A DNA stretch of 64,000 bases from Deferribacteraceae bacterium (GTDB lineage Bacteria > Chrysiogenota > Deferribacteres > Deferribacterales > Deferrivibrionaceae): NCBI GenBank assembly GCA_020054865.1, contig JAIHAR010000001.1:62001-126000 (forward strand), given 5' to 3'. The notes below the pieces were generated by a model, which did no database searches, was not told where the DNA came from, and saw only the letters and a list, made by a program, of their open reading frames with translations. Positions within the stretch are counted from its first letter, which is position 1. Each line of letters starts with the position of its first letter. The position numbers and the translations under genes were made by a program. Below, piece after piece: positions 33,249 through 41,909 of this stretch.

Positions 33249-34583
33249 CTAAAATTTATCCATATTCTCCTTAGTAAGTTTTCTCAAAAGCAATGACAAC
33301 CCTAAAAGCCCTATAAGGTTTGGGATAGCCATCATTCCATTGAAAAGATCAGAAATATCCCATACAAATGCTGTTTTCCTGTATGAGCCAAAAAACACTG
33401 TAAAAAGAAAAATAAGCTTGTAAAAATAAGAAAACTTTCCTCCAGTTAAAAATTTCATACACTGTTCGCCATAGTAAGACCAACCCAAAATAGTAGAGTA
33501 TGCAAAAAATATCAATGCAATAGCCAAAAACCAATCCCCAAGGTTTCCATAAAAGCTGTTAAATGCAAGTGCAGTAAGCTCTGTACTACTTTTGCCTGAC
33601 TCCCATGCACCGGTAGAAATAATTACAAGAGCAGTCATCGAACAGATGATTATTGTATCAAAGAAAACACCTGTCATTGCAATTAGCCCTTGCTTTACCG
33701 CATTGTCAGTTTTGGCTGCAGCATGTGCAATTGGAGCACTACCAAGACCTGCTTCATTTGAAAACACACCTCTTGCAACGCCATACCTAATTGCATCTCT
33801 TACCATCGAACCTGCAAATCCCCCTACCGCAGCAGCAGGTGAAAAAGCATGACTAAGAATAATTTTAAATGCCGCCAAAACTGCTGAAAAATTTGAAATT
33901 ATCAAAATCAAAGAAATAACAATATAAAAAACTGCCATAAAAGGAACTAATTTTTCAGTTACCTTACCTATTCTCTTGATTCCTCCAATTATTACCAATG
34001 CTGTTATTACAACAAGGAAAATTCCAACTGCAATTTTTGGCACACCAAATGCATTATTTACTGCCAGAGCAACAGAATGACTTTGAGCCATGCTGCCTAT
34101 TCCAAAAGATGCAAAAACTCCAAATATTGCAAACAATACTCCAAGCCACTTTTGCTTTAATCCTTCTGAAATATAATACATCGGGCCACCGATAGTAGAG
34201 CCGTCACTTAACTGTTTTCTGAAGTGAACAGCCAGCACAGCTTCGGCGTATTTAGTAGCCATACCAAAGAATGCTGTTACCCACATCCAAAAAATAGCAC
34301 CAGGCCCCCCTGAAGCAATAGCAGTAGCCACCCCTGCGATATTACCTGTGCCAACAGTTGCAGAAAGAGCTGTGGTTAGTGCCTGAAAAGGTGTAATTTC
34401 ACCTTTTTCACCAGAGCTTTTGTTGGACTTTAAAATAAGACTTAGTGCTTTTGGAAGTTTAAATATCTGAATAAAGCCAAGCGTAACCGAAAGCCACACA
34501 CCTGTACCAAGAAGAAGTACAAGCATAACCGGCCCCCAAACATACCCATCAAGAGTCAAAATAATATTGTGAAGTTGCTCCAT
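33249..34583 (-). CDS. Sodium:alanine symporter family protein (AgcS/AlsT)
   Basis: A 444-aa membrane transporter with about 10-11 spans. Family signatures are ALTTALSATVGTGNIAGVAT (about 67-86), GGPGAIFWMWVTAFFGMATK, GGPMYYISEGL and RGVFSNEAGLGSAPIAHAAA. It imports alanine or glycine with sodium. It lies downstream of an ornithine-cyclodeaminase/alanine-dehydrogenase family gene on the same strand, which suggests a shared role in amino-acid use. Confidence 0.95.
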   Translation of the reverse strand: MEQLHNIILTLDGYVWGPVMLVLLLGTGVWLSVTLGFIQIFKLPKALSLILKSNKSSGEKGEITPFQALTTALSATVGTGNIAGVATAIASGGPGAIFWMWVTAFFGMATKYAEAVLAVHFRKQLSDGSTIGGPMYYISEGLKQKWLGVLFAIFGVFASFGIGSMAQSHSVALAVNNAFGVPKIAVGIFLVVITALVIIGGIKRIGKVTEKLVPFMAVFYIVISLILIISNFSAVLAAFKIILSHAFSPAAAVGGFAGSMVRDAIRYGVARGVFSNEAGLGSAPIAHAAAKTDNAVKQGLIAMTGVFFDTIIICSMTALVIISTGAWESGKSSTELTALAFNSFYGNLGDWFLAIALIFFAYSTILGWSYYGEQCMKFLTGGKFSYFYKLIFLFTVFFGSYRKTAFVWDISDLFNGMMAIPNLIGLLGLSLLLRKLTKENMDKF

Positions 34584-34669
34584 TTTTCACCTCATATTTT
34601 TTAAAAGAACGAGAAATATAGCATAATTAAAAAATTATTCAAGTTAAAATACAGATTATTTAAATTTGT

Positions 34670-35599
34670 TTAAAGCTTATTTATAAAATAGTTAGCAGTA
34701 TATAAATCAAAAGCTGCACTGCCCACCGATTTAAAAATAGTTTTAGTATTGTTAAATTTTTTTACACTATTAACGACAATACCTAATTCTTTAATATCTT
34801 CTTTGTTAATTATACCCTTTTGTATAGGAATTATCAAATCGCCGCTCTCTTTCAAAGCAGACTTGCTATCTACAAACACGTTAAACGATTCATAAATGTT
34901 TTCTGAAATTTCTTGCATGTAAGGCCTGAATGAGCCGATAGCATTTATATGGACATCGGCTTTAAATTTACCTGAATCAGCAGCAAAAAGCGGTTTTTGA
35001 CTGTTAGTTGCAGCAATAATTATATCGCTTTCATATAGATTTTCTTCTGATTTATAGCAATTTATATCTGCATCGGTAAATTTGTTGATTTTTTCAATAA
35101 AATTTTCAGTTTTTGATTCATCTCTGCCACAAATATATATTTTTTTGATATCCCTTACAGAAAGTGCAGCTAAAATTTGTGTTTCGGCCTGTGGCCCGGT
35201 GCCAAAAACAGTCAAAATTTTCGCTTTTTCAGAGGAAAGTATGTCTATGGCTGCTCCCCCTATTGCACCAGTCCTTATAGCGGTAAGTGTGGCTCCATCA
35301 AAAAATGCCTCAGAAATGCCGGTAACAGAATCGGCAAGCATTACAAAACCATTTATGCTCGGCAAATTGATTTTCAAATTCTCAGGACATACGCCTACAT
35401 ATTTAAATGCAACCTTTTTCAACTTTTCACTTAAAACCGGCATAAATAAAAATACATTTTTCTGAGATTCAATATGTTCACGAAGCGGGACGATAATTTC
35501 GTTATTTGCCAAATCTGACATTGCATTTTTCATTTCTTGAATTATTTCTTTAAAATCAGCCTTTAATATCATATCATCAGGAGAAATATACTTATACAT
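34670..35599 (-). CDS. Ornithine cyclodeaminase / mu-crystallin family protein
   Basis: A 309-aa NAD-dependent enzyme. The Rossmann segment is AKILTVFGTGPQAETQILAA (about 125-144), and LTAIRTGAIGGAAIDIL with DSVTGISEA are family signatures. HINAIGSFRPYMQEI carries the conserved region near the cofactor. The family includes ornithine cyclodeaminase, alanine dehydrogenase and imine reductases. The following gene encodes an alanine/glycine symporter, so alanine dehydrogenase is an attractive possibility but is inferred. The ATG is four codons inside the longest frame and has TGGAG upstream. Confidence 0.88.
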   Translation of the reverse strand: MYKYISPDDMILKADFKEIIQEMKNAMSDLANNEIIVPLREHIESQKNVFLFMPVLSEKLKKVAFKYVGVCPENLKINLPSINGFVMLADSVTGISEAFFDGATLTAIRTGAIGGAAIDILSSEKAKILTVFGTGPQAETQILAALSVRDIKKIYICGRDESKTENFIEKINKFTDADINCYKSEENLYESDIIIAATNSQKPLFAADSGKFKADVHINAIGSFRPYMQEISENIYESFNVFVDSKSALKESGDLIIPIQKGIINKEDIKELGIVVNSVKKFNNTKTIFKSVGSAAFDLYTANYFINKL

Positions 35600-35776
35600 A
35601 ATAATCTCCATTTAAGTTTTTGTTAAAATACATAAATTTTCTTTAGCTGTAAAATATTTTCTAAAATATATAACCTATTTGTTCGAAATTTTTACAACAT
35701 AACACTTAAAACATAAAATCATTGACTTTTAATTATATACATTCTAAATTAAATTCCAGCACAAAAATAAAAATTA

Positions 35777-35785
35777 TGCTATAAT
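35777..35785 (+). promoter_or_regulatory. Extended -10 promoter of superoxide reductase gene
   Basis: TGCTATAAT at 35777-35785 is an extended -10 element (TGnTATAAT). Transcription would start near 35792, leaving a 20-nt leader that holds AGGAGG. A second candidate, TTGACT (35722), 17 bp, TAAATT (35745), lies upstream. No gene is seen in the 212-bp gap. Confidence 0.55.
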
Positions 35786-35811
35786 AAAGTATACTAAATC
35801 AGGAGGTTAAT

Positions 35812-36198
35812 ATGGCAATTAGTGAATTTGTAAAAAGCGCAGACTTTAAGAATGAGAAACATGTACCGGTAATTGAATGTCCAAGCGGACTTAAAAAGGG
35901 TGAATTTTGTGACGTGGTTGTTACTGTAGGCAAAGATATTCCCCACCCTAACACTACCGAACACTTTATAAACTGGATTGCCCTGTATTTCAAACCTGCA
36001 GAAGGAAATATTTACAATCTTGGCAGAGCTGAATTTTTAGCTCATGGCGAATCTACAAAGGGGGCAAATCAGGGTCCAGCTTACACCAACCCGGTAGCAT
36101 GTTTTAAAGTAAAACTTGATGAGCCAGGAAAACTTATTGCCGTAAGCTACTGCAATATCCACGGATTATGGGAAAGTGAAACAGAGGTAAAATTTTAA
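35812..36198 (+). CDS. sor: Superoxide reductase (neelaredoxin type, class II)
   Basis: Reduces superoxide to hydrogen peroxide without making O2, an anaerobe's defence. The 128-aa protein has only the catalytic iron site: the Glu-Lys-His in NEKHVPVIE, HPNTTEH, and the Cys-His pair in YCNIHGLWESE. The N-terminal rubredoxin-like centre of desulfoferrodoxin is absent. It has a strong ribosome site, its own promoter and a terminator, so it is a single-gene unit. Confidence 0.95.
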   Translation: MAISEFVKSADFKNEKHVPVIECPSGLKKGEFCDVVVTVGKDIPHPNTTEHFINWIALYFKPAEGNIYNLGRAEFLAHGESTKGANQGPAYTNPVACFKVKLDEPGKLIAVSYCNIHGLWESETEVKF

Positions 36199-36204
36199 TA
36201 AAAT

Positions 36205-36226
36205 GCCGGCTTATGCCGGCTTTTTT
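36205..36226. terminator. Bidirectional terminator between sor and the dehydratase activator gene
   Basis: GCCGGC, loop TTAT, GCCGGC (36205-36220) followed by six T on the plus strand. On the minus strand the same hairpin is followed by ATTTTATT. It serves the two convergent genes, sor and the activator gene that ends at 36225. Confidence 0.85.
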
Positions 36227-36968
36227 AATAACCAAGACAACCAATGCAGCCGTTAAATTGAGAATTTTTCAAAGGTAAAATTTCAGTATTTATCTCTTTC
36301 TCAAGAAAATATCTTACAGCAAATATTGAAGCAACACCGCCTGACATAAAATATTTTTCAGATTTCATCCTTTTTACAAGTGGTGCAATTCTTTTTGCAA
36401 TTGATTCATTAACACCTGCAGCAATTTCTCTGAAATCAACCCCTTCTGCAATTTTGCCGATTATCTCACTTTCACTGAAAATAGCACAGGTTGAATTTAA
36501 TTTTACCGGATTTTCTGTGCATTCACCCAATTCTTTCAAATCCATTTTCAGAATATTTGCAGCCGTTTCCAGAAATCTTCCTGTGCTTGCTGCACATTTG
36601 TCATTCATTATGAAATCTTCGATAAAACCTTCGTCAACCTTTATTACTTTACTATCCTGTCCCCCAAGGTCAATTAGTGTAAAATTTTTAAGCCCCGTCT
36701 GCTCTTTTGCCCCCCTGAAATGAGCTTTAATCTCAGAAATTATTTCAGCATTGGCAAACGATAAAATATTCCTCCCGTAACCTGTTGCCACAACACGTTC
36801 AGGTTTATCTTCCAAAAAATCAAAATTTATCTCAATCTTATCATTTTTCCTTTTTACAAAATCTTTATAGAAAGTTACAGTGTCAATAATCTTAAAATTT
36901 ATATCATTATTTTCCCTTATCGCTACCTTCACAAATCTGCTGCCTAAATCTATCCCCACATCAGCCAT
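36225..36968 (-). CDS. 2-hydroxyacyl-CoA dehydratase activator (HgdC/BcrA-type ATPase)
   Basis: A 247-aa ASKHA-fold ATPase that delivers low-potential electrons. The N-terminus is VGIDLGSRFVKVAI, and the second nucleotide-binding element is FTLIDLGGQDSKVI. The cluster cysteines lie in NDKCAASTGRF and NSTCAIFSESE, the two positions that hold the [4Fe-4S] bridging an HgdC homodimer. GGVA near the C-terminus is also typical. It lies 17 bp behind the dehydratase-like gene, which is presumably its electron acceptor. Confidence 0.92.
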   Translation of the reverse strand: MADVGIDLGSRFVKVAIRENNDINFKIIDTVTFYKDFVKRKNDKIEINFDFLEDKPERVVATGYGRNILSFANAEIISEIKAHFRGAKEQTGLKNFTLIDLGGQDSKVIKVDEGFIEDFIMNDKCAASTGRFLETAANILKMDLKELGECTENPVKLNSTCAIFSESEIIGKIAEGVDFREIAAGVNESIAKRIAPLVKRMKSEKYFMSGGVASIFAVRYFLEKEINTEILPLKNSQFNGCIGCLGY

Positions 36969-36985
36969 TTTTACCTCTAAAAAAA

Positions 36986-37975
36986 TTAATTTTTCCTTTC
37001 ATTAAGCATTTCTATAAATGACTCAAGCCTGATTTTTGTCCTTGCGTCAATATTTCCGGGGTCATTCCCTTCAATTGTGATTATCGGAACATCCAGACTC
37101 TTTTTTATTATGACATCCTGTATCTGTCTGTAACAAAAAGACTGGACATAGTGGATAATACCGTCAATTTTTCTATCTCTTACCTGTATTTTTATATCCT
37201 CTATCCTCTTGAAGATGTCATACGGATAAGTATAATCAAGATATCTTTGCACGTAGTCTTCTGAATTTGAAGGGATTGAAAACTGTCTTTGCACCTCATT
37301 AAAAACAACTGAAGCCCCCTTTTCTTCAATAAACTGATAAATATTGTCAAAAATTGGAGGCACTCCAATAAAGCCAAGTCTTATATTATTGTCCGCCACA
37401 TTTCTTGATGTAGCCTTCTCAATAAAACTATCCAGCTCTTTTTCATACGTTTCAAAATCACCATTAAAATCAGTTGAAGTTACAAGCCACAGATGATTTT
37501 CAAATCCGCTAACCTTGCCATCAATAGTCATTTTATCCAAAATTTTCAACTTTCTTCTTATTTTATCTATTCTATCTTTTACTTTAATTACTTTATCAAA
37601 TGAAACATTTAATCTCTTGCAGATTGTCAGAATTTCATTCTTGAGAAATTGATACGGATTTTCGTTGCCAAATGGATAGCCAAAAGGGTGCACCTTTATC
37701 CCTTCACTTTCAAAAAGCTCAATTAAAGCATGAGTATTGCTGCAATCCCCTTGAGTAACGGCTATCACTTCATCCACAGACCTTTTCATAACCGCTGTGT
37801 AAATACCTTTTATCCAATTGCAACTGTTTCTTGGTATTCCATTGTCTTCGGCATACTCCAAAAATTTATACGGAGATTTTGAAGTAATGAAAATATTGTT
37901 TAAATCCACAGGAATATTATTTGATGCAAAAACAATCTCCACAGGTATAGTTGTGGTAAATCCGATTTTTTTCAT
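36986..37975 (-). CDS. 2-hydroxyacyl-CoA dehydratase / benzoyl-CoA reductase D-type subunit
   Basis: A 329-aa protein of the HgdB/FldC/BcrC family. Three cysteines in the expected places (SCNWIKG, QGDCSNTH, SFCYRQIQD) could ligate an iron-sulfur cluster. The motif IITIEGNDPGN near the C-terminus fits the family (usually EGD). There is only one dehydratase subunit gene plus the activator, so the enzyme would be homomeric, more like orphan or double-cubane-type reductases than the two-subunit fermentation enzymes. It is shorter than the usual 370-430 aa. The substrate is unknown. Confidence 0.85.
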   Translation of the reverse strand: MKKIGFTTTIPVEIVFASNNIPVDLNNIFITSKSPYKFLEYAEDNGIPRNSCNWIKGIYTAVMKRSVDEVIAVTQGDCSNTHALIELFESEGIKVHPFGYPFGNENPYQFLKNEILTICKRLNVSFDKVIKVKDRIDKIRRKLKILDKMTIDGKVSGFENHLWLVTSTDFNGDFETYEKELDSFIEKATSRNVADNNIRLGFIGVPPIFDNIYQFIEEKGASVVFNEVQRQFSIPSNSEDYVQRYLDYTYPYDIFKRIEDIKIQVRDRKIDGIIHYVQSFCYRQIQDVIIKKSLDVPIITIEGNDPGNIDARTKIRLESFIEMLNERKN

Positions 37976-37979
37976 AAAG

Positions 37980-38276
37980 TTAATTCAGGCTAAACTCAAT
38001 GTATCTTTTTATTTCGTTATGAAGACCTTTTCTATTTTTAAATATTATCGTATTGTTTTCAAAGTGTTTGTCTATTTCATTCATATCAACAATATGCACT
38101 ACTCTTGCATCCTGAAGCTCTACTTCATACACTTTTGAAAACTCATTATATTTCTTGATTTTACCTTTTAGATTAAAATTTTGCTTTATAATATCAATAT
38201 CGATATTGCTACCTGTGACATTAAATTTAACATCATCCCAACGCATATTGCTGAAAATTATCATCCATCTTTCCAT
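37980..38276 (-). CDS. Small conserved-looking protein between rtcB and the dehydratase gene
   Basis: A 98-aa soluble protein (MERWMIIFSNMRWDDVKF start) of mixed charge with no cysteine, membrane segment or motif that I recognise. It is separated from rtcB by 2 bp and from the dehydratase-like gene by 4 bp, so it is a real operon member. The ATG follows AAGGGG at 5 nt. Function unknown. Confidence 0.75.
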   Translation of the reverse strand: MERWMIIFSNMRWDDVKFNVTGSNIDIDIIKQNFNLKGKIKKYNEFSKVYEVELQDARVVHIVDMNEIDKHFENNTIIFKNRKGLHNEIKRYIEFSLN

Positions 38277-38278
38277 AA

Positions 38279-39712
38279 TTACCCCTTTATCACACAAACA
38301 GGCCTTAGCCTTGCAACTTTATTGGCTATATTAAGTCTATCAACCACTTCCACCACTTCCAGGACATCTTTATAAGCCTCTGGCATCTCTTCCATGAGAG
38401 ATTTTTTCCCGCGACCTATTGCGTAAACTCCAGACTGAAGAAGCTCTTTTGCAATATTTCTGTTTTGCGAAGCCTTTATGGCAGCATTTCTGCTTAAAAC
38501 CCTTCCAGCACCATGGCAGGCAGAATTGAAACTCAAAACTTCAGCATTTTTTCCACCGCACAAAACATATGAATATCTTCCCATATCACCCGGAATAATT
38601 ACAGGCTGTCCGGTATTTTTATATTTGTCAGGCAATTCATAATGATTTTTATAAAGTGCCCTTGTAGCTCCTTTTCGGTGAACAAGCAAAGTTTTTTCTT
38701 TTCCATCAATCCTGTATTTTTCAAACTTTACAATATTGTGAGCCACATCATACACAAGTCTTGGCTTTAACCTTTCTACACCAACACCAAGAAATTCACT
38801 TATCGATTTTATGGCCAAATTCTGCAAAACCTGTCTGTTTGCCCAAGCATAATTTGCAGCACATTTCAGAGCAGAAATATAACTTTCCCCTTCCCCACTT
38901 TTTACCGGAGCACAAGCAAGCTGAATATCCTTTACCTCTATTTTGTATTTTTTTATAGCTTTTTCAAAAAGTTTTAGATAATCGCTGCAAACCTGATGAC
39001 CAAGCCCTCTTGAGCCTGAATGAACCATAAGGGTTAGTTTACCCTTTGTAATCCCCCACGTGTAACTTTTATCCTCGTCATAAATTTCCTCGACAACACC
39101 TATTTCAAGAAAATGGTTGCCGCTGCCAAGTGTCCCCACCTGGTCATAACCTCTTTCAAAAGCTCTACTGCTTACCATTTCAGGATTTGCTCCTTTAAGA
39201 CAGCCGCCAGATTCTGTCGATGCCAAATCATCAAAAGACGCAAAACCTTTTTTGAAAGCCCAGTTTGAACCTGTTGTCATAATCTCTTTTATTTCATTTT
39301 TGCTCAGTTTAAATTTTCCACCCTCTCCCACTCCACAAGGGATATCTGAAAAAAGCTTATTTACAAGCCTTTCATAATTTTTAATCTCATCAGCAATAAT
39401 ATCAAAGACAATCAACCTGACTCCACAGTTTATATCAAAGCCAACACCGCCAGGAGTAACCACCCCATTGTCCACATCTGTTGCAACTACACCGCCAATA
39501 GGCAGACCATACCCGTAATGTATATCAGGCATCGCAATAGAAGCCTTTACTATTCCAGGCAAGTATGCGGCATTCTTTACTTGCTTTAAGGATTCATCCC
39601 TTAAAATATCTTCTATCATACTGTCTGAGGCAAAGATGCGTCCAGGTACGAGCATCTTGTCCTCTTGTGGAATTTCGTAAATATAATCAGATACTTTTCT
39701 TAACTTCGTCAT
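38279..39712 (-). CDS. rtcB: RNA-splicing ligase RtcB
   Basis: Joins RNA 2',3'-cyclic phosphate or 3'-phosphate ends to 5'-OH ends, using GTP and manganese. The 477-aa protein has the usual metal-site motifs: MPDIHYGYGLPIGGV, GVGFDINCGVRLI, GTLGSGNHFLEIG and HSGSRGLGHQV. The GMP-accepting histidine lies in NSACHGAGRVLSRNAA. It overlaps the EVE-domain gene by 26 bp. Archease, its usual helper, is not adjacent. Confidence 0.97.
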   Translation of the reverse strand: MTKLRKVSDYIYEIPQEDKMLVPGRIFASDSMIEDILRDESLKQVKNAAYLPGIVKASIAMPDIHYGYGLPIGGVVATDVDNGVVTPGGVGFDINCGVRLIVFDIIADEIKNYERLVNKLFSDIPCGVGEGGKFKLSKNEIKEIMTTGSNWAFKKGFASFDDLASTESGGCLKGANPEMVSSRAFERGYDQVGTLGSGNHFLEIGVVEEIYDEDKSYTWGITKGKLTLMVHSGSRGLGHQVCSDYLKLFEKAIKKYKIEVKDIQLACAPVKSGEGESYISALKCAANYAWANRQVLQNLAIKSISEFLGVGVERLKPRLVYDVAHNIVKFEKYRIDGKEKTLLVHRKGATRALYKNHYELPDKYKNTGQPVIIPGDMGRYSYVLCGGKNAEVLSFNSACHGAGRVLSRNAAIKASQNRNIAKELLQSGVYAIGRGKKSLMEEMPEAYKDVLEVVEVVDRLNIANKVARLRPVCVIKG

Positions 39713-40199
39713 ACCTTTTCATAACCTGATTTAAATTAAGCCCTGCCATCCTTATAATCTCCTCAAATTCTTCCCTGTTTACAGGCTGAATCGATAGTCT
39801 CATCCCTTTCTTTACAAGAAGCATACCATTTAAATTTTCATTGGTTTTAATAGAAGATAAACTAACTATTTCAGGAAAATCCATCAAATATTTTACATCC
39901 ACCAAATACCATCTCGGATTATCTTTATCACTTTTTGGGTCAAAATATTTTGAAATTTTATCAAACTGTGTAAAGTCAGGATATGGCTTGCTTGCCACCA
40001 ACGCAAGACCAATGCCACCAGGCACTTTGCAATTTGAATGATAAAAAAGCACCATATCCCCAATTTGCATATCATTTTTCATAAAATTTCTTGCCTGATA
40101 ATTTCTTACACCATCCCAGGGTGTGGTTTGATTCTGTGCTTTTTTCAAGTCATCAAACGAAAAAGATTCAGGCTCAGACTTCATTAACCAAAATTTCAT
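39687..40199 (-). CDS. EVE domain-containing protein
   Basis: A 170-aa single EVE (PUA-like) domain. MKFWLMKSEPESFSFDDL, WDGVRNYQARNFM, GDMVLFYHSNC and GIGLALV are the classic motifs of the THYN1-like family. EVE domains bind modified bases in DNA or RNA. Its overlap with rtcB links it to RNA repair here, but this is positional inference. Confidence 0.93.
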   Translation of the reverse strand: MKFWLMKSEPESFSFDDLKKAQNQTTPWDGVRNYQARNFMKNDMQIGDMVLFYHSNCKVPGGIGLALVASKPYPDFTQFDKISKYFDPKSDKDNPRWYLVDVKYLMDFPEIVSLSSIKTNENLNGMLLVKKGMRLSIQPVNREEFEEIIRMAGLNLNQVMKRYDEVKKSI

Positions 40200-40243
40200 A
40201 AGATTTGAATATAACGATTGGAATAATTAAATCAATTGAAAAA

Positions 40244-40933
40244 TCATAAATTGCACTTAAATGTCCTGACCTCTTCTACAAAGTCGGTTATCATTTTAAT
40301 ATCACTATTTTTTGCAATAATAAACTGGACACCGCATTTATAGTGCATTCGCCACATTACTTCACCTATTATTGGAGAAACCTGGGAAAGTTTATAAATA
40401 TAAACACTTTGAGTATCATCTGGCATCCGCATATAGATATCGTTTTTAAACCTTATTTCAACATTGTCCTGAATATCGGGAATTATATCTTCCAAAGTTT
40501 CATCAAATTCCAAACAGCAGCCCTTAGAGCTTATATTTGTTATCCTGGCAGGGTAGTATTTTTCCCAGTCATTATTAAAATCAAGGTCAGATAGCGGCAA
40601 CACATTTGCATTAAGTATAATGTTTATCCTTGGCTGCATTCTCTTTTCAAAGGCACTTTCCTTAATTATGACAGGTTGAAATTTATATTTGGCATTTTTG
40701 CTATATTTTGGGTTGTGCCTGCATTTGTAATTATCACACTTTACACACTGAAGTATAAAATTAATCTCTTTCAACACATCAATGTGTGTAACCCTGTAAA
40801 ACCTTTCAGGTGTTACACACAAAAGCTCAGAGTTGCCGGTACTCACCTCTTCAAGCCAAAACCCGTAGAGTTTTTTTCCACCCGGCAAAATATAGGCACT
40901 GCAGCCAAATGTTTTATAATTTTGCGACGCCAT
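40244..40933 (-). CDS. PilZ-domain protein (putative c-di-GMP effector)
   Basis: A 229-aa protein. The C-terminal half is a PilZ domain with the two c-di-GMP motifs: RMQPR (RxxxR, about 98-102) and NISSKGCCLEF ((D/N)xSxxG). The N-terminal 90 residues contain a cluster of cysteines and histidines (CVKCDNYKCRHNP) that could bind metal, an unusual addition. It overlaps the DsrE-like gene by one base. Confidence 0.82.
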   Translation of the reverse strand: MASQNYKTFGCSAYILPGGKKLYGFWLEEVSTGNSELLCVTPERFYRVTHIDVLKEINFILQCVKCDNYKCRHNPKYSKNAKYKFQPVIIKESAFEKRMQPRINIILNANVLPLSDLDFNNDWEKYYPARITNISSKGCCLEFDETLEDIIPDIQDNVEIRFKNDIYMRMPDDTQSVYIYKLSQVSPIIGEVMWRMHYKCGVQFIIAKNSDIKMITDFVEEVRTFKCNL

Positions 40934-41253
40934 TAAAAGGTTATAACCTGATAGCCTTCTTTGATTAGGTTTGACACGTAATCGCCGACGTATATAACAT
41001 TTGCACCTTTTTTCTCAAGGCGGTCGGTTATTCCAAATTCATTGGAAACAAATTTACAATAGGCCGTATTCTCCTTATCGTTGATAAGATTAAATAACTC
41101 ATCATCTTCAAGAAGCAATTTTTCACTCTCACCAAATACCACAAACTTTACATCTTCAAGCCATCCATGTTTTTTTGCATTTAAACCGTACAAAATCCCT
41201 GGCTTTAGCTTTTCTTTTTCCCCTGAAGCAAGCCAAATCAATACTTTAGACAT
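40933..41253 (-). CDS. DsrE-like small protein
   Basis: A 106-aa alpha/beta protein starting KVLIWLASGEKEKLKPG, with the strand pattern and the helix-strand end (GANVIYVGDYVSNLIKEGYQVITF) of the DsrE/DsrF-like fold. The single cysteine (AYCKFVSNEFG) might serve sulfur relay, but the match is by pattern only. It is followed directly by the PilZ gene (one-base overlap) and has GGAGG upstream. Confidence 0.65.
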   Translation of the reverse strand: MSKVLIWLASGEKEKLKPGILYGLNAKKHGWLEDVKFVVFGESEKLLLEDDELFNLINDKENTAYCKFVSNEFGITDRLEKKGANVIYVGDYVSNLIKEGYQVITF

Positions 41254-41262
41254 AATTTCCTC

Positions 41263-41358
41263 CTACTTAAAGCAATTGTCAGTTATAATCTTTAAACAAT
41301 CAAGTAATTGAGCTCTCACAAACTCAGAATCGTCAACAATCAATATTCTTTTTAACAT
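41263..41358 (-). pseudogene. N-terminal fragment of a response regulator
   Basis: A 31-codon frame, MLKRILIVDDSEFVRAQLLD..., matches the first strand and acidic pair of a receiver domain and then stops after a divergent tail. The phosphoacceptor region is missing. It ends 9 bp before the DsrE-like gene, and its stop codon overlaps that gene's GGAGG. It is a remnant, or a tiny leader peptide for the DsrE-PilZ pair. Confidence 0.55.
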
Positions 41359-41795
41359 GTTAGAATCTCTTTTGATTTTTTTTGTATTACTGTTATTATT
41401 TTATATGGATTATATATTTTTGACAACAGAAATTCATACTTTTTGTATCGATTTTTTAAAAGTTGATACTGTTGCTGAAACTGAAAACATCAAGAAAATC
41501 CCGCTGCTGTAAAACCCTCTTATCACTTTTTACTATTTTGACAATAAGATATGTCCAGTATTTGACCTTGGCACACTTTTAATGAAAGTTTGGATAAAAT
41601 AAATTTTTTAGTTGTTTTGGCAAAAGAAAAGAAAAAAATAACTCTTGCAGCAAAAGAAGTAGATATCATCAAGGAAAAAGATATAAGCTTTGCAAATGCG
41701 AAAAATTATCAGGAAAAAAATTAAAGTACTCACATATTCTTGAGGAGTCCTTAAATGGATAAAAATATTTCAAGTTGTAAGACTGACGCAATTAA
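41359..41795. other. Gene-free stretch with decayed coding remnants
   Basis: About 440 bp with no intact gene. Short plus-strand frames broken by stops can be read, for example around 41460-41510 (VDTVAETENIKKIPLL, stop) and 41584-41724 (INFLVVLAKEKKKITLAAKE, and onwards to a stop). They look like worn coding sequence, but I cannot assign a family. Confidence 0.4.
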
Positions 41796-41909
41796 ATTGA
41801 CCTTACCGTTAAAATTTATATATCATTAGGTGATATATTTGATGAGCAGATAATCACGAAATCTGCTGTTAGGTTTAGAAACAGCCTTATCCACGGAGAC
41901 AATTTATGA
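41796..41909 (+). pseudogene. Possible HEPN (HepT/DUF86-like) C-terminal remnant
   Basis: A 37-codon open stretch ending ISLGDIFDEQ...RFRNSLIHGDNL, stop. The RNSLIH segment fits the RX4H ribonuclease motif of HEPN toxins, and the preceding LGDIFDEQIITKSAV resembles the helix before it in COG2445/DUF86 proteins. There is no start codon or N-terminal domain, and its stop overlaps the start of the next gene. Confidence 0.35.

Noticed and set aside
41404-41511. Short plus-strand frame MDYIFLTTEIHTF and on (35 aa)
   Set aside because: No ribosome site, no recognisable family, and it lies in a patch of decayed sequence.
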